A stretch of 64,000 nucleotides of DNA from Mesocentrotus franciscanus (lineage: Eukaryota; Echinodermata; Echinoidea; Camarodonta; Strongylocentrotidae). Within the stretch, counting starts at the first letter, position 1; each line of letters begins with the position of its first letter. Below, one piece after another: positions 12,820-24,852 of this stretch. The translations under genes and the position numbers were made by a program. The notes beneath the pieces were generated by a model. That model searched no databases. It was not told the origin of the DNA and was given only the letters and a program-made list of their open reading frames with translations. The DNA lies in contig CP137668.1 in assembly GCA_037976565.1 (NCBI GenBank), positions 6,012,496 to 6,076,495 of the forward strand, written 5' to 3'.

Positions 12820-13681
12820 TATATGATATGTTAAGTTATTTTGATTCTTTGTTCGTTTGTAAAATGTGAGCAAAACAAATTTCCAATATTGGACAATAAA
12901 TTGAAATTGATATTGAAATGAAATGAAAGTGAAGACACACGACTAGTAAAACACTTTAATTCCGTTCCTTAAGTGGGCTCTTACAAGAAACCACAAGTCA
13001 TGTTATTATTTTACCCCGAACAAAAAAAAAGACACTATTGAAGTTTGAGCTACGGGTTTATGCTCATATCGTGCCATTTTCTCCTTGTTATTTGCTACTG
13101 CCCTTTGAAAACCTGTATTATATCACGAACGTTCCTTTGCCTATTACAGAAAACGTATCGGATGTATGACAGAGGGGCAATACGTGTTCCGACTTCACGA
13201 AATAATGATGAAGAGTTGATATGTAAAGCATTCATTCCAATGTATCTGACTCGGTTATGGAGTAAATAGGTTTAAAAAGATTGATGATTATGGAATAAAT
13301 CTTTATCATCTCACCGCGTTTATTATTTGCTTAATTTTGATTTGATTTGATTTGATTTGATTTTCTTCTGTATTCATGTAAGTACACATTTTTTCGATAA
13401 CAATAATAATACAAAGAACACTACTAATTATTTTTTCTGACATTGAATCATAAATAAGCAAATATGTATATATAACAAATTGTTATTTTCAAAAACAAAA
13501 TGATAAACTGTCATAAATACTACATATCACATTATAAAACATTATAAAATTATTTTCGTAAGAAGGACTGTCATCGTATAAGCAGATTGCTTGATAATTA
13601 TGACAGCCCCAGAAAAAAACTCATGAAATAGATTAACGGATAGGTAATTTAAAATACAAATTTTGATGATGGTGATATTGA

Positions 13682-13757
13682 AAATGCAGATGAGGATGAT
13701 GTTGAGGATGATGATGAAGATGATGATGATGAAGATGATGATGATAATGATGATAAA
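13682..13757. repeat. GAT/GAA trinucleotide run
   Basis: GATGAGGAT, GATGAAGAT and pure GAT stretches. The frame would read Asp/Glu but has no gene context. Confidence 0.9.
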
Positions 13758-13759
13758 AG

Positions 13760-15599
13760 AAGAGATGATTTTGATCCAGTGTTGTGCACATAGAAACTGA
13801 GGGGATGATTTTCTAGGACATAATATCTGTCAAACTACTTACTTCCTTAGCCAGATGCAATGTAAACGTGAATACTTAAGAAAATAACATTGAATAGACT
13901 AACGTTTCTCTGTTTAGTAAATGTGCAGGAAAACGCGTTGAAGGGGGGGGGTGATAGCATTATCATATCAGATGATTTATTGTATTTTGTCGAAACTCAT
14001 TCAACCGTAGTTTGCGTCTTGGGGAATCAATTCCAACATGGGAATCTGGGATTACAACATACTCTGCAACATAATGCACGTGATGCAGTATGTGTCAAAT
14101 AGGTGGCGCCACTTGTGTCCATGAGTTATTGAAAATCACGTGACATGAAATCTAAAACACGTGATCTTTTCACTGGCGTCTCTAATGGTTTATTTGGCTC
14201 GACGTATAGGGAAAGGCCGCTAAACCCGTGGGTGAATTAGACATTAGGAGAAATCATTTGGCAAAGACGCATTGCCGGAGAATTTTCAGCTGAGAAATAA
14301 ACAACGTCAGACAGTTTGTTTAGTTAAGACATTTATATGGAATTGATACGAAATCATCTCCTAGGCCTACTTATGGAAATGTAGTTCATGCTCTGACTTC
14401 ATTTTCATGTTATTAAAGAATAATTGTCTAATTGGTTGTTCAGTATAAGTCTCCTGGCTACATGTTACATGAATTGAAAGACAAAATCAGATCATGGACC
14501 GGTTTTCATTGTCATAACATGAGAAAATGGCGTTCTTTTATTTCACCTTTCGTGCATTTAATAGATATCAGTCTGCTAAGTTTATCAACGCTCTCAAGTC
14601 TCAACATTCATTAGTCATTACAGCACATTCGATCGTTTGTAACAAATTGAAGTGTGTGAAAACAGGAAAATCAGAGATGAAGTAGGTTGGTGAAAGTTGG
14701 AAAGAAATTGGACAAAATAAAGATAAGAATATTATTACTGAAATTTACATATAATTATGGCTGTATATTAATCTTTTGAAATAAAAAATTAAAACATTAA
14801 AAAACACTTCATTCTAAAATCTTATTTCCATCAACTTTCGCCAATCTGTTTAGTCTGAATTTTTGCTTTCCGGCAGAGAAACGAATTCTGTCGAGGTTGA
14901 ATTTCGAGTGCTCTTCTGTTCCTGCATTTAAAATACATAAGCCTATTTCAAGAATCTAAAAAAACACTTCTACCATTGTTTTTCGCCTTTACCACTGTTA
15001 TCAAATTTGAGCGTGGACAAATTTATAACAATTTTTAATCCAACAAAGTATACTAAAATTAAAATATGACGACAATGAACGCTGAACACAACGTGAAATG
15101 TAATTAGAATGTGAAGCTACTGTCACATTACTTCACATTGCCGACAAAAGGAACTTTATTTTCAGTCCAGTAATCTACATCCCCATGTTATATTTGCTCT
15201 CAGTCTACGTCATCATAACCACTAGATGTCATTATATCAAACCATTCTCTGCTAATGATTCCCCCCCAACGATATAAACATCACATTATTAAGTTAGTTC
15301 GTCTAGTGGCTGGGAAATAGTTGTCGATTATATGAAGGAGAGAGAAAAGAATATCATATCACACATTTACAGTGTGAGCCGTTGTTGAATCGTGCTTGAA
15401 TGTAGTCTAAACTGACATCTACTAGTTATTTGTTTTGTTTTTGTTTTTTTAAAGAAATATTCAATCTGCTGTTCGTCCTTGTTGTATTCAGTTATGTTCC
15501 AAACACTTTGTATGAAATATACAGCCCACAAAAGGCTTAATAGTACCATTATCTACTACCATTTATCAAAATATGTATATAGCTTGAGGTATGAACAAT
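13760..15599. other. No feature seen
   Basis: AT-rich. Several CACGTGA motifs at 14075-14165 are noted without known role. Confidence 0.55.
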
Positions 15600-15762
15600 T
15601 ATGGTAACTTTATTTTATATCATATTTGTAAATGTATATGATCATTCCTGTTTTTATGCACATTTTATGTAAACATTGCATTATTAGTCCTTGGACCACT
15701 GCCTTGTACATTGTATACTTTGATATTAATAAACCGAAATTAAATTGAATTGAATTGAATTA
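15600..15762 (+). mobile_element. Probable LINE 3' tail with (TTGAA)n end
   Basis: AT-rich 3'-UTR-like sequence ending AATAAACCGAAATTAAATTG then AATTGAATTGAATT. Short tail repeats like this mark CR1-type 3' ends. A similar tail on the other strand ends the LINE at 41101. Comparable weak tails are seen near 12890-12915, 13337-13363 (TTGAT repeats, minus strand) and 29690-29720 (AAACTG-like). Confidence 0.4.
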
Positions 15763-16564
15763 ACGTATTGTTTTCCCCGCCTTTGCGAATTTTTATCAAC
15801 GTTTTGGTTTACCTTTGACATTTTGTAAACATTAAAGAGAAGGTTGAGTTTTGGGGAGAGGTGAAATTAATTTGTGAGCGTTTTCATTGTTATTCTGCAA
15901 GTGTGGAAGAACATCAGAGAAAAAAATGTTTCCTGAAAAGCATGGCCCTTCAAATGCCTTCATAATCTAAATATGACATGTAACAGCTTAAAAGTGAGCA
16001 CCACATTTGTATGCCACATGTTTGTGTAGTCCCATATACATTTTTCTGTGGACAGTGCTTGTTACTTTTACAAGACTAGGCCAAATTTATCATATCATTT
16101 TGATGATTCCAGAACCTTGCAGTACACGCCGTTTCTTTCACAATGCAATCGCATGACCAGATCTCAACTTTAAAATTAAGATTCGATTGATTGATTACTA
16201 TTTTGGGTCATTTATATTCAGGAATGATGTCAATTTGAAGAGACGGAATGTCAGATATAGAAGGTGGACAGTATCATTTAATATTATTATGTCTAGAATA
16301 TTTACCCTTAGGCTTTTAAAAACAATTTACAAATCAATAAATTCAAGAGAAGTGATTGTGAAGTAATATTGCGAAAATATGTGAAACTCAATAATCATAA
16401 AGGGTAGGAGGAGAGAGGGAGAAATAGAGAGTGAGAGAGAGGGGAGAGCGAGAGAGAGAGAGAAAGAAAAGGAGAGAGGGGGAGGGGAGTAGGGAACGAG
16501 ATAGAGGAGAGGGGGAAGCGGTTTAATTCTTGGAAGTCACAGTTACATAAGTGTACTGCACAGT

Positions 16565-17898
16565 CTACCGTGTAGAGTGTGAGTGGGTTGAGAGTGTGGG
16601 TGTGAGTAGATTTGGTATGAGGTAGGAACTCCGAACATGAGAGCATGTACATACTATAAATAGAAGAGGTCCATGGGTTGAGGGCCAGGATCGGATGACG
16701 GAGCATCCCTAGGATATTTTTGATCTTACTTTATTCGTAGACATTCAGTCGCTGTGTATGCGTAATGCATGTATAGCTACCTCTTCATGTAAAGTCCCTG
16801 TGGTAGAATTCAAGAGAGTGATCAAAAGGTGGAGACAGAAAGAGAAAGCCGATGAGAGAGAGGGAGAGAGGGAGGGAGAGCGAGAGAGAAGGGTGGGGGA
16901 GGCGTAGGGCTCAGAGAATTGAAGAAATAGTGGAAGTGTGAGAGACTTTAGATAAAGTGCGTGAGTGGGGTGAGATTATGGGTGTGAGATTTAAAGGGCA
17001 AGTCCACTCCGATAATAACTTACTTTCAATAGAAGCAGAAAAATCAGACAAACCAATCAAAAAAAGTTTGAGCAAAATCGGATATTAAACTAATAAGAAA
17101 GTTATGAATTTTTAATGACATGAAAAACTTTGAAAATCACAAAACAAATTGGCAACTCACTCATAAGTCTGTGACGTCATTGACTCACTATCCACTAATT
17201 GTTTTCTTTATATTGATAATATAAATTTCCAATTTTCCCCCTATAAATCACCCTATAAATTTAAAATGTGAATTTTAATAAAGTATTTATATGAACATTA
17301 ATAATTATGAATATAGTCTACAGTATTCCGAAAATAGTATCATTTTTTCAAAGTTCATAAAAGATTGTGAAATGTCATGCATGCAATATGATACAAATCA
17401 TATAAGCTGGGCAAAGGCATGGGGAAATCCAGTTCTTGGGGATAAAAAGGGAATTTAATGGGATAAAAATATATAAAGCAATTGATAAATAGTGAGGCAT
17501 TGACGTCACAAACTGATAACCAATTTGGCAATTTGTGTAGTGATTTTCATTGGTCCATAGTTGTTCATACTTTAAAAAAAAATCATAACTTCCTTATTAG
17601 TGATCCGATTTTCCTCAAACTTATTTTGCTCTGTTTCTCCTGTTTTTCTGCATCTATTGAAAGCAAGTTATTTTTTGGAGTGGACTTAGCCTTTAAAGGG
17701 CGTGCATTCAAAGCCAAGGATATTCCTGATTCTATTTTGTTCGTAGATATTCACTCGATCTGTATGCGAAATGCATTTAAAGGGCCTGTGGTAGAATACA
17801 AGAGAATGATCTAGAGTTGGAAGCAAAAATAGAAATCTAGAGGGACTAAGACATACCTCCCCCCAAAAAAAGAATGGGACAGAGATAGAAAGATAGAA

Positions 17899-17932
<34 letters not shown>

Positions 17933-18330
17933 AGGGGAAGAGAGAAGGGGCTCGTTCACAGAATAAAATAAAAACGATAACATAAGGAGAGAGAGAAATA
18001 GAGATAAATAAAAAAAAGTTGTGTAGAAAATGGGTAATAGGGTAAAGAGACAGTGTAAGAAATAAAGAAGGAAACTGACAGTGGAGAAAGAGGATATTCA
18101 GCAGAAAGAAAAAAAAATAAAACAAAAGGAAAGAGAGAGAGAGAGAGAGAGAGGGGGGGAGAGAGAGAATGAATGAATATCAGAGAACATAAGATTTAGA
18201 AAAAATGGAGAGACAGACAAGACAGAAAAAGTTTGATAAAAGAGAGAACACATAAGGCAGAGGCGAAGAGGAGAGAGAGAGAGAGAGAGGGAGAGACAGA
18301 GAGACAGACAGAAACAGAGAGAGAGAGAGA

Positions 18331-18398
<68 letters not shown>

Positions 18399-18660
18399 AC
18401 CTCGGAGAACTAAATTACATGGAAATAACCATGGAATAATAATAAGTGTGAGAGACTACGCATGGAGTGCGTGAGTGGGGTGAGGTGGTGGGTGTATGAG
18501 AGTAGAATGTGGTTTGGTTTGAGGGCCTGGGTCAGCTAGATAACCTATCTGTCCTCGGGTTATTCTTGATTCTATTCTGTTCGATTTTTCTCGATCTGCA
18601 TGCGTAATGCTTGTATCTATCTCTTTAGGTAAAGGGTCTTTGGTACAGCGCACACCACAT
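16565..18660. repeat. Three diverged copies of a tandem unit with expanding GA tracts
   Basis: Copies at about 16565-16900, 16935-17840 and 18445-18660 share GTGAGTGGGGTGAG, GGGTGTGAG, 'gattctattttgttcg' followed by 'tctgtatgcgaaatgc', and TGTGGTAGAATACAAGAG. GA-rich runs lie between them (16850-16900, 17878-17942, 18130-18170, 18270-18392), the last with a GT run inside GA. The middle copy is split by the MITE at 16995-17692. The open frames here are purine-tract artefacts. Confidence 0.75.
16995..17692. mobile_element. Long-TIR MITE family B, TTAA-flanked, inserted in a tandem unit
   Basis: A 698-bp element with inverted repeats of about 200 bp. Left end AGGGCAAGTCCACTCC, right end GGAGTGGACTTAGCCT, with TTAA at 16991-16994 and 17693-17696. 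The arms share 'tttcaatag(a/t)(a/t)gcagaaaaa', 'gtttgag(c/g)aaaatcgga' and 'gtgacgtca'. There is no transposase gene; the open frame 17482-17814 is largely the right arm. The arms are related to those of the element at 24063-24658. Confidence 0.85.
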
Positions 18661-19147
18661 AATACATCAAAGGTACAAAAGAGACCCGATATTCCATCTT
18701 TTTTGTATACTACCTCCCCTTCTTATTTTCTCTTCTTTTAGGTTCACGGTTTTGGTAAGAGTGAAACGAAATATTAAAAAAAAACAACAACATATGTTTT
18801 CATTTCTATTTTCCTTTGAGGTTAGTTAGGGAAACCCTATAAGAAAATATTTTTTGTCATGTCTGCATTAGCCAGTTAGCGACACAAGTTCCTATGGATT
18901 ACTTTGATATATCGGATAACCGACTTCTCTTGTTGCTTGACTACTGATTTCTCGTTGATATGTTCCGAACTTAACTGACAGGGAATCTGATACAGATATT
19001 GATTAATTTCAAAAGAAGAAACTATTGAAATATCTCAATGGAGAATCATACTGTATAACAACAATAATCCCGCCCAACATTATATTCCGACTTTGCCGGT
19101 CCTCGTTTACTTTCTATGCTATTTGAAGGAAATTGAAAATCGTTTAT

Positions 19148-19310
19148 ACCTGAGTCACACCGACAAGACCGACATGAGACCGACACGAGACCGACACCAG
19201 ACCGACAAAAGACCGACCAGAAAAATACATTATCCCTATGGCAAAAAAGAAAAGAAAAAGAAGATCGGTCAGTTTGGAGTCGGTATGGAGGCGGTTTGGC
19301 AATGTGACTA
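19148..19310. repeat. GACCGACA-rich inverted-repeat element, copy 2
   Basis: Begins ACCTGAGTCACACCGACAAG and carries five GACCGACA-like 10-11-bp repeats. It ends with GATCGGTCAG, GAGTCGGTATGGAGGCGG and GCAATGTGACTA. Same design as 5919-6116. Confidence 0.65.
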
Positions 19311-21309
19311 ATTATTAATAATGAACCAGACGAGTCTAGACTTTTACCCACCAACCATTTCAATTCTTTTATTTGTTGTTTTTAGTTATCGTTGGTTGCC
19401 TCTAATGGAGAATTTTGATGGATGTGAGGGACTAAATCTATGACGGGTGCTCGATTGCCTCTGAGTTTGCAGCGCCTACAGTGCTTATGATTAAGCATAC
19501 GACTGGTTTATTGGAACTGATGACTCGTACGTAATGTAGCCATGAGGTACCCGATAAACACGGAATAATCAAAGAAGTATGAGTGAAGTGATTGAAAAGA
19601 GAGTGAAGCAATGAGGGAGGCGAGAGAGAGAGAAAAATATTGATAATAATAACAATAATGGTAATGATAATGATAAGAATAATATTTTCTTTCAAGATGT
19701 TTGAAATAGATTTATGCATATTTCAACCACTTTCGTTTTTACTCGAAACATGAAGAAGTATACCTTGAATCGTAATTTGTAGTAAAGCAACTCTCCTAAG
19801 GTTCTCCAACCTTTTGAGTTGTTAACATTAATGAATGATTAATAGCTCAGCTTACGTTGTAGCAAAACCCGTCAACCCTAATTACACAAGTCACTGGTTC
19901 AATACGACACCATGCAACACATATTCCAAATCCTTATATTAAAATATTTATTTTGACACATTTACCTGATCGATCGTTGCAACTATTGACGAATTTTAAT
20001 TTTTTAATTAAACGCGATTTTAGTAATTCTGGTAGCTGTCATAAATGACAAGGCATTATAAGTTTTGATTTCTATCTTAACATTCTGGATTTTTCGATTT
20101 CGTTGATAAACTAATTTTGTGTGAAACCTTGCACCTTGACTCCCATATTTGCTAAGCAATTAGCTTGGAATCGAGGAAAATAGACTAATATCTCTCTAAT
20201 TAGCTAAATACTGTCAGGCATTATTGATGACCGAATAAAAAATGGTAAGTGTTCTAATTTTGACAAGGCTCTTTCGTGAAAAAGCTCCGGTCAAGTTGAA
20301 AATTATGAAAGGTGGTCTATTTTCCCGTTTAATTAAGGAAGAGGCCTCTATACCAGTTGTTTAGGTCGTAATCAGACAGAAATTGACTCGGTGATAATTA
20401 CTTCCACATTGTTCAATAAGAAAAAAATAGGCTAATTGTATATTAGGCAACTTATCAAGGCTGTCTTATTTACCATTTAAAGAATGCAGAGTTCAAATAG
20501 AAATTACAGTGCGCGTAGTCTCTCTTAGACAATTGACCCTGAAGTCGTCTGAAGGGGAATTAGATTTTAAACACCCTTTTTTCGTATTAAAAAAACTATA
20601 AATTAACAAAACAGTTCGAAACATCAGGGCATAGTAGCCTATAATGTAAAATAGACATGTGTTGCTGTTTATATGGCAATGCTCAACATACTCTTGTCGA
20701 AGTTTTCGGTTGCTTTGCTTTTCCAAAAAAAATATTTGACAAATTTTAGGTGACAGGTGCCTGACTTTTTTTATTTGTTGTTGTTGTTGCAAAGGATTAG
20801 AGCGTTCGTTTTGGATACCGGATGAACGAACGACTGGTATACACATAATATTCCATTTGCTCATTTAGCTTTCGAAAAAAGGACAAAACGTCTGTAGTCA
20901 ACAACTAACCGACTAAAGAGTAACAAATCAGCCGATACTTGTACGAGGCTAGTTTTAATTCCCGTGATTCATAATGTATGCTACTACCAATACGATATAC
21001 TTTTACATTAAGTCCAACGGTAGCATGATGGATGACTTCAGAAGTCAGCTTTTGATGGGAATGCAAATTTAGTGAGGCATGTTCCCGCCTGTCCAATAAT
21101 TGTATTAAATCCTCGCCCTAAAAGGATTGAAAGGGATGAAAATGGTTCGCTGTATCAATTCACTGTAATGTATATGCAATAAAACGTTATATTGATCCGT
21201 TTAATAGAATCTCCTTGGGGTGAATAATTTTCACAGTTTATAAATTTGTGTTTTACCTGACGTTCTCAAAATCCTGATAATAAAAAACACATTATGATGC
21301 TGCACGTTA
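19311..21309. other. No feature seen
   Basis: AT-rich. The frame 20493-20864 (minus) has no recognisable domain. Confidence 0.55.
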
Positions 21310-21313
21310 TTAA

Positions 21314-21783
21314 AGTGAACCGGTAACATTGTTGAAGGTTGATGAAAAAATGCGTAATTTTGTATGAAATCTTACTTATTATATTCCTTTTACTGTACTC
21401 ACCCTCTAACATGTAAAAACTCCTGAAAAAATATTCTCAAACCACAAAGATATTTATGGTTTTCTCTGAAGGCGGCACTGTGCGACACCCTCTAATAGTA
21501 AATTCTCCCAACCAATTTTTGAATTTTCCCAACCGTTTTTCCATGAAAATAAGACAGGCTTTTAAAAATCTTTCAACACTTAAGTGTTTGGAATAGTATA
21601 TAGAGCCAATTCATCGCTTTGTGACGATTTACACTCACCTAAAATTTAATTAAATTCAGTTTTTCCCCATTTCTATCATTCTGTTTTCACTCAAACTTTC
21701 AGATTATCTTTAATGTACATCTAGCAATGAAGTCACTACCTTAGCACCATTTTCTCTCATCTGAACAATGATACCAAGTCCCT
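21314..21783. mobile_element. MITE family C, TTAA-flanked
   Basis: A 470-bp element between TTAA at 21310-21313 and TTAA at 21784-21787. The terminal repeats are about 18 bp and imperfect: AGTGAACCGGTAACATTG at the left and CAATGATACCAAGTCCCT at the right. There is no coding capacity. The right TTAA is shared with the next element (21788-22142). Confidence 0.7.
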
Positions 21784-21787
21784 TTAA

Positions 21788-22142
21788 AGCTAATCTTGAG
21801 CACTGGTATGGGAATCGTATTTTGAGAGAACATTGCCATGATTTATTCTGGATTGTTTATCCTGCAGTAGATTGGTTGTCTTAATTAACCAGTGAAATAA
21901 AAACAAAAGCACACAAACTTACTGGGCATCATCTTCAAAAAAAAATATATAACTTCCATTTGAACATAGTGACATCATCTCGGATTTCCTTATCTTTCTA
22001 TGCTCATTACTCAGCCACTATACATTTTCTACCAAAATTGTTTGACACATGTCATTTATTTGTAATCTTGAACATTCAGTGTAAGTTGCGTTGAATTCTG
22101 TGAGAATTTATTTTCTTTCTTTACCAGTACTCAAGTTTATGT
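21788..22142. mobile_element. MITE family G, copy 1, abutting family C
   Basis: About 355 bp starting AGCTAATCTTGAGCACTGG directly after TTAA at 21784. It ends near CCAGTACTCAAGTTTATGT, an imperfect inverted repeat of the start. A direct copy lies at 40399-40735, which defines the unit. The right flank (CTAG) no longer matches TTAA. Confidence 0.7.
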
Positions 22143-23010
22143 CTAGTGGAATCGAAACTCAAATTGATATTTTCTTTTTTTTTGTTCTTTGTGATTATTT
22201 TGATTTATTTCTCTGTTGGCCTCCGAAATATATTCTAGAACATGACGTATTGTAATATTGTAATATTGTATTGTAGTGGTAGTGATGGTATATAATGCAT
22301 GAGACTCGGTATTATTTTTTAATATCTTGTTTCCTCGTATTATATCCAGTTATGCACCTCACCCCTCCCAATGTGAATTGCGCAGTGCCATTTAGATTTC
22401 AATTTAATAAACCTAGTACATACTGACCGGTGATCTTTTCCCTTCAAGAATCATTCTGAACAAATCTCGCCCCTCGTTGTCTCTCTGCTTATTTTCTTTT
22501 TTAGGAATAGAGATTAACAAAAAATCGACCAGGTTCTCCTGCTGGGCTCATCAAAGCCAAGGAATTGACAGTCAATACATCTTCATTGAACCTTTGACAA
22601 ATCACTCTTAATGTCTGATCAATAAACTGGTAGACCTTGATAAAAGAGGATCATCAATTGGTACATTAAGTATTCCAGTCCACCGTTTACCGCTTACACC
22701 ACCTGCGATAATAGGGGTAACAATAACCTCCTGAATAGGACCACAGCGTACCCGCTATATAAAGGGGAGACAGCACACCCCCTTTTGTGATCCCTGTCCG
22801 CGTCGCTATGGAGACGTTGAAGACTATCTTTCATGAAAGGGAAGGGGTTACAATGGGAGGGAGGGAGGGGAACATTTTGAAGGGAAAGTTCGAGGACTTG
22901 TTACATCATAACCAGGGGCCGCATTCTAACACTGGAGTGGGCTAGACGGAGGAATGAAGTGGTTATAGCAAATTGATACCTCAGACCAGGGAGGTGATAG
23001 AGATCACCTG
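22143..23010. other. No gene; GGGA-rich patch at 22838-22900
   Basis: Includes a small TAATATTG repeat near 22252-22270. Otherwise plain. Confidence 0.55.
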
Positions 23011-23138
23011 CTCAGTCATACCACAAAACTGACTCAAAACCGACTCTTAACTGACCAATTTTTGGCCATTTGTGGTGATGTAATCTTTGATTCGGTCTGG
23101 TGTCGGTCCGGTTTCGGTTTCGTTGATGTGACTGAGGT
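23011..23138. repeat. GACCGACA-type inverted-repeat element, copy 3 (inverted)
   Basis: Begins CTCAGTCATACCACAAAACT and ends TTCGGTCTGGTGTCGGTCCG, then GTTTCGTTGATGTGACTGAG. The rich arm is on the right, so the copy is inverted relative to the other two. Confidence 0.6.
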
Positions 23139-24062
23139 ATCATTGTGATAGTGTTAAACCAAACGATAAATAAATACACGAGGAAGAAAATAAGAATAAT
23201 ACATCAAACTGATCAAAGAGAAAAGTTGAATGAGATTGAAGGCTTTTCTATTTTTTTCTTTGGCTAATGATATTTGAATTCAAGCTTCAAAGGAGAAGGT
23301 GGCGAAGAATGTGCCTCAATTACAAATCTGAATCATGAATACATTTAGAAAAGAATAAGATTAGGGAAAACCCAGGAAACCGAGTTCATTTTGAAGGTGA
23401 ATGCTACTTCCCTGAGCACTAAATAATAACCTCCAATGGAGTAAGAAATGATTTATCGAATACGTTCCGGCCAAACCGATACGACAATTTACTGGCCAAC
23501 CGCAACTATCGTTAGGTGTCTATGAATAGGGATTGTTATTATTATTAGCCCTCTTGAAATCCTCCACGGTTAATGCAAGAGCTCGCTATTGTTAACCCCA
23601 TCATCAAAGAGAAGGGGTTGACAGGCATTTGTTGTTGAGATTAAAAGAAGATCATGCCCAAGCCTCTTTGTGTCCCATCTATACGATCACTTTCTGAAGG
23701 AATACAGTTTGGTACACGGCTGAAGTCCGTTCAGTGTCGATCGGAGCTGTAGACATGGCACGTGGAGGAGAGAGACAGGCTGCAGAAGGATAGATATCAA
23801 GTTTGGATTATTATGTATGCAATTGGATACCGAACGCCTTGTTTTAGAGGGAGCGTTTTATGACAAGTAACAGCCATATAACGTAAGTGGATTCACAAAC
23901 TTATTTTCTCTATAATGAGTCGCGCCTTTATTCCACAGTGGAGGACATTGGAGTATTGGACACTGGCAACGTGATTGCTGTTGTAGTGCTTTGGTGACAA
24001 AACATCTTGTAATGGAAACCGTATTTCCTCGTAGTTATAGCAGGGCTAATGTCTTTGCTTGA

Positions 24063-24658
24063 AGGGCAATCCAACCCTTGTAATAAGTTGATTTGTATGA
24101 AAGCAAAAAAATAACAGAAACAGAATGGCAAAAATTTGAAATGAATCGGACCAATAGTAAGGAAGTTATGAATGTTTGAAATATGAGATCACTAAGTCTA
24201 TGCGAATCTCAAATTGGTAGTTGGTTAGTGGATTGTGAGGTAGGACGTGGATAACTCTCCCATTTGCCGTGTACACAAATATCACTAATTTCTGTATTTC
24301 TCGTAAGTTCCTTCTCCTTTGGGGCACTACTGACAAATATATTATAGATAGCATATTATTATAGGTCTTCTAAAAACTTAAAAGAATAGACCCTCTTGAG
24401 CCATGAATTTGTGAAAAAAAAATTAAATTTTAGTCATTTTATGTGTTGGAACAGATGGGAAAGTATAGTCCGGCACTACATCACATTGACATTACCGCTT
24501 CAGTCAATTTGAAGGGCCCATACGTATAGTGATTACAACTTTCAAAAAATCATAACTTTCTTATATTTAGTCAGATTTAATTGAAACTTTCATCAGTTTG
24601 CTTCTCTGATGTTTCTGCTTTCGTTTAGAGTAGTCGTCTATTTGGGTTGGATTTCCCT
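24063..24658. mobile_element. Long-TIR MITE, related to family B
   Basis: A 596-bp element with ends AGGGCAATCCAACCC and GGGTTGGATTTCCCT. The flanks are TTGA at 24059-24062 and TTAA at 24659-24662, one mismatch from a duplication. The inverted arms reach inward roughly 150 bp and share 'gaaagca(g/a)aaa', 'gaaagttatga' and neighbouring bases with the element at 16995-17692. Open frames inside (23928-24131 and 24166-24354, minus) are not protein-like. Confidence 0.75.
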
Positions 24659-24776
24659 TTAAAGCTGTGTGGTGAAATGTGGTGAATCCTGAAATATTCA
24701 TGCATTTCCCCGAAATGATTGAACTTAAATGGTTTGAATACACGTATGGTTATATACGATTATAAAGGACCTTGAT

Positions 24777-24852
24777 TCTTCTTCTTCTTCTTCTTCTTCT
24801 TCTTCTTCTTCTTCTTCTTCTTCTTCTTTTACTTCTTCTTTTTCTTCTTTAA
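24777..24852. repeat. CTT trinucleotide run
   Basis: About 20 pure CTT units with a slightly broken 3' end. Confidence 0.95.
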
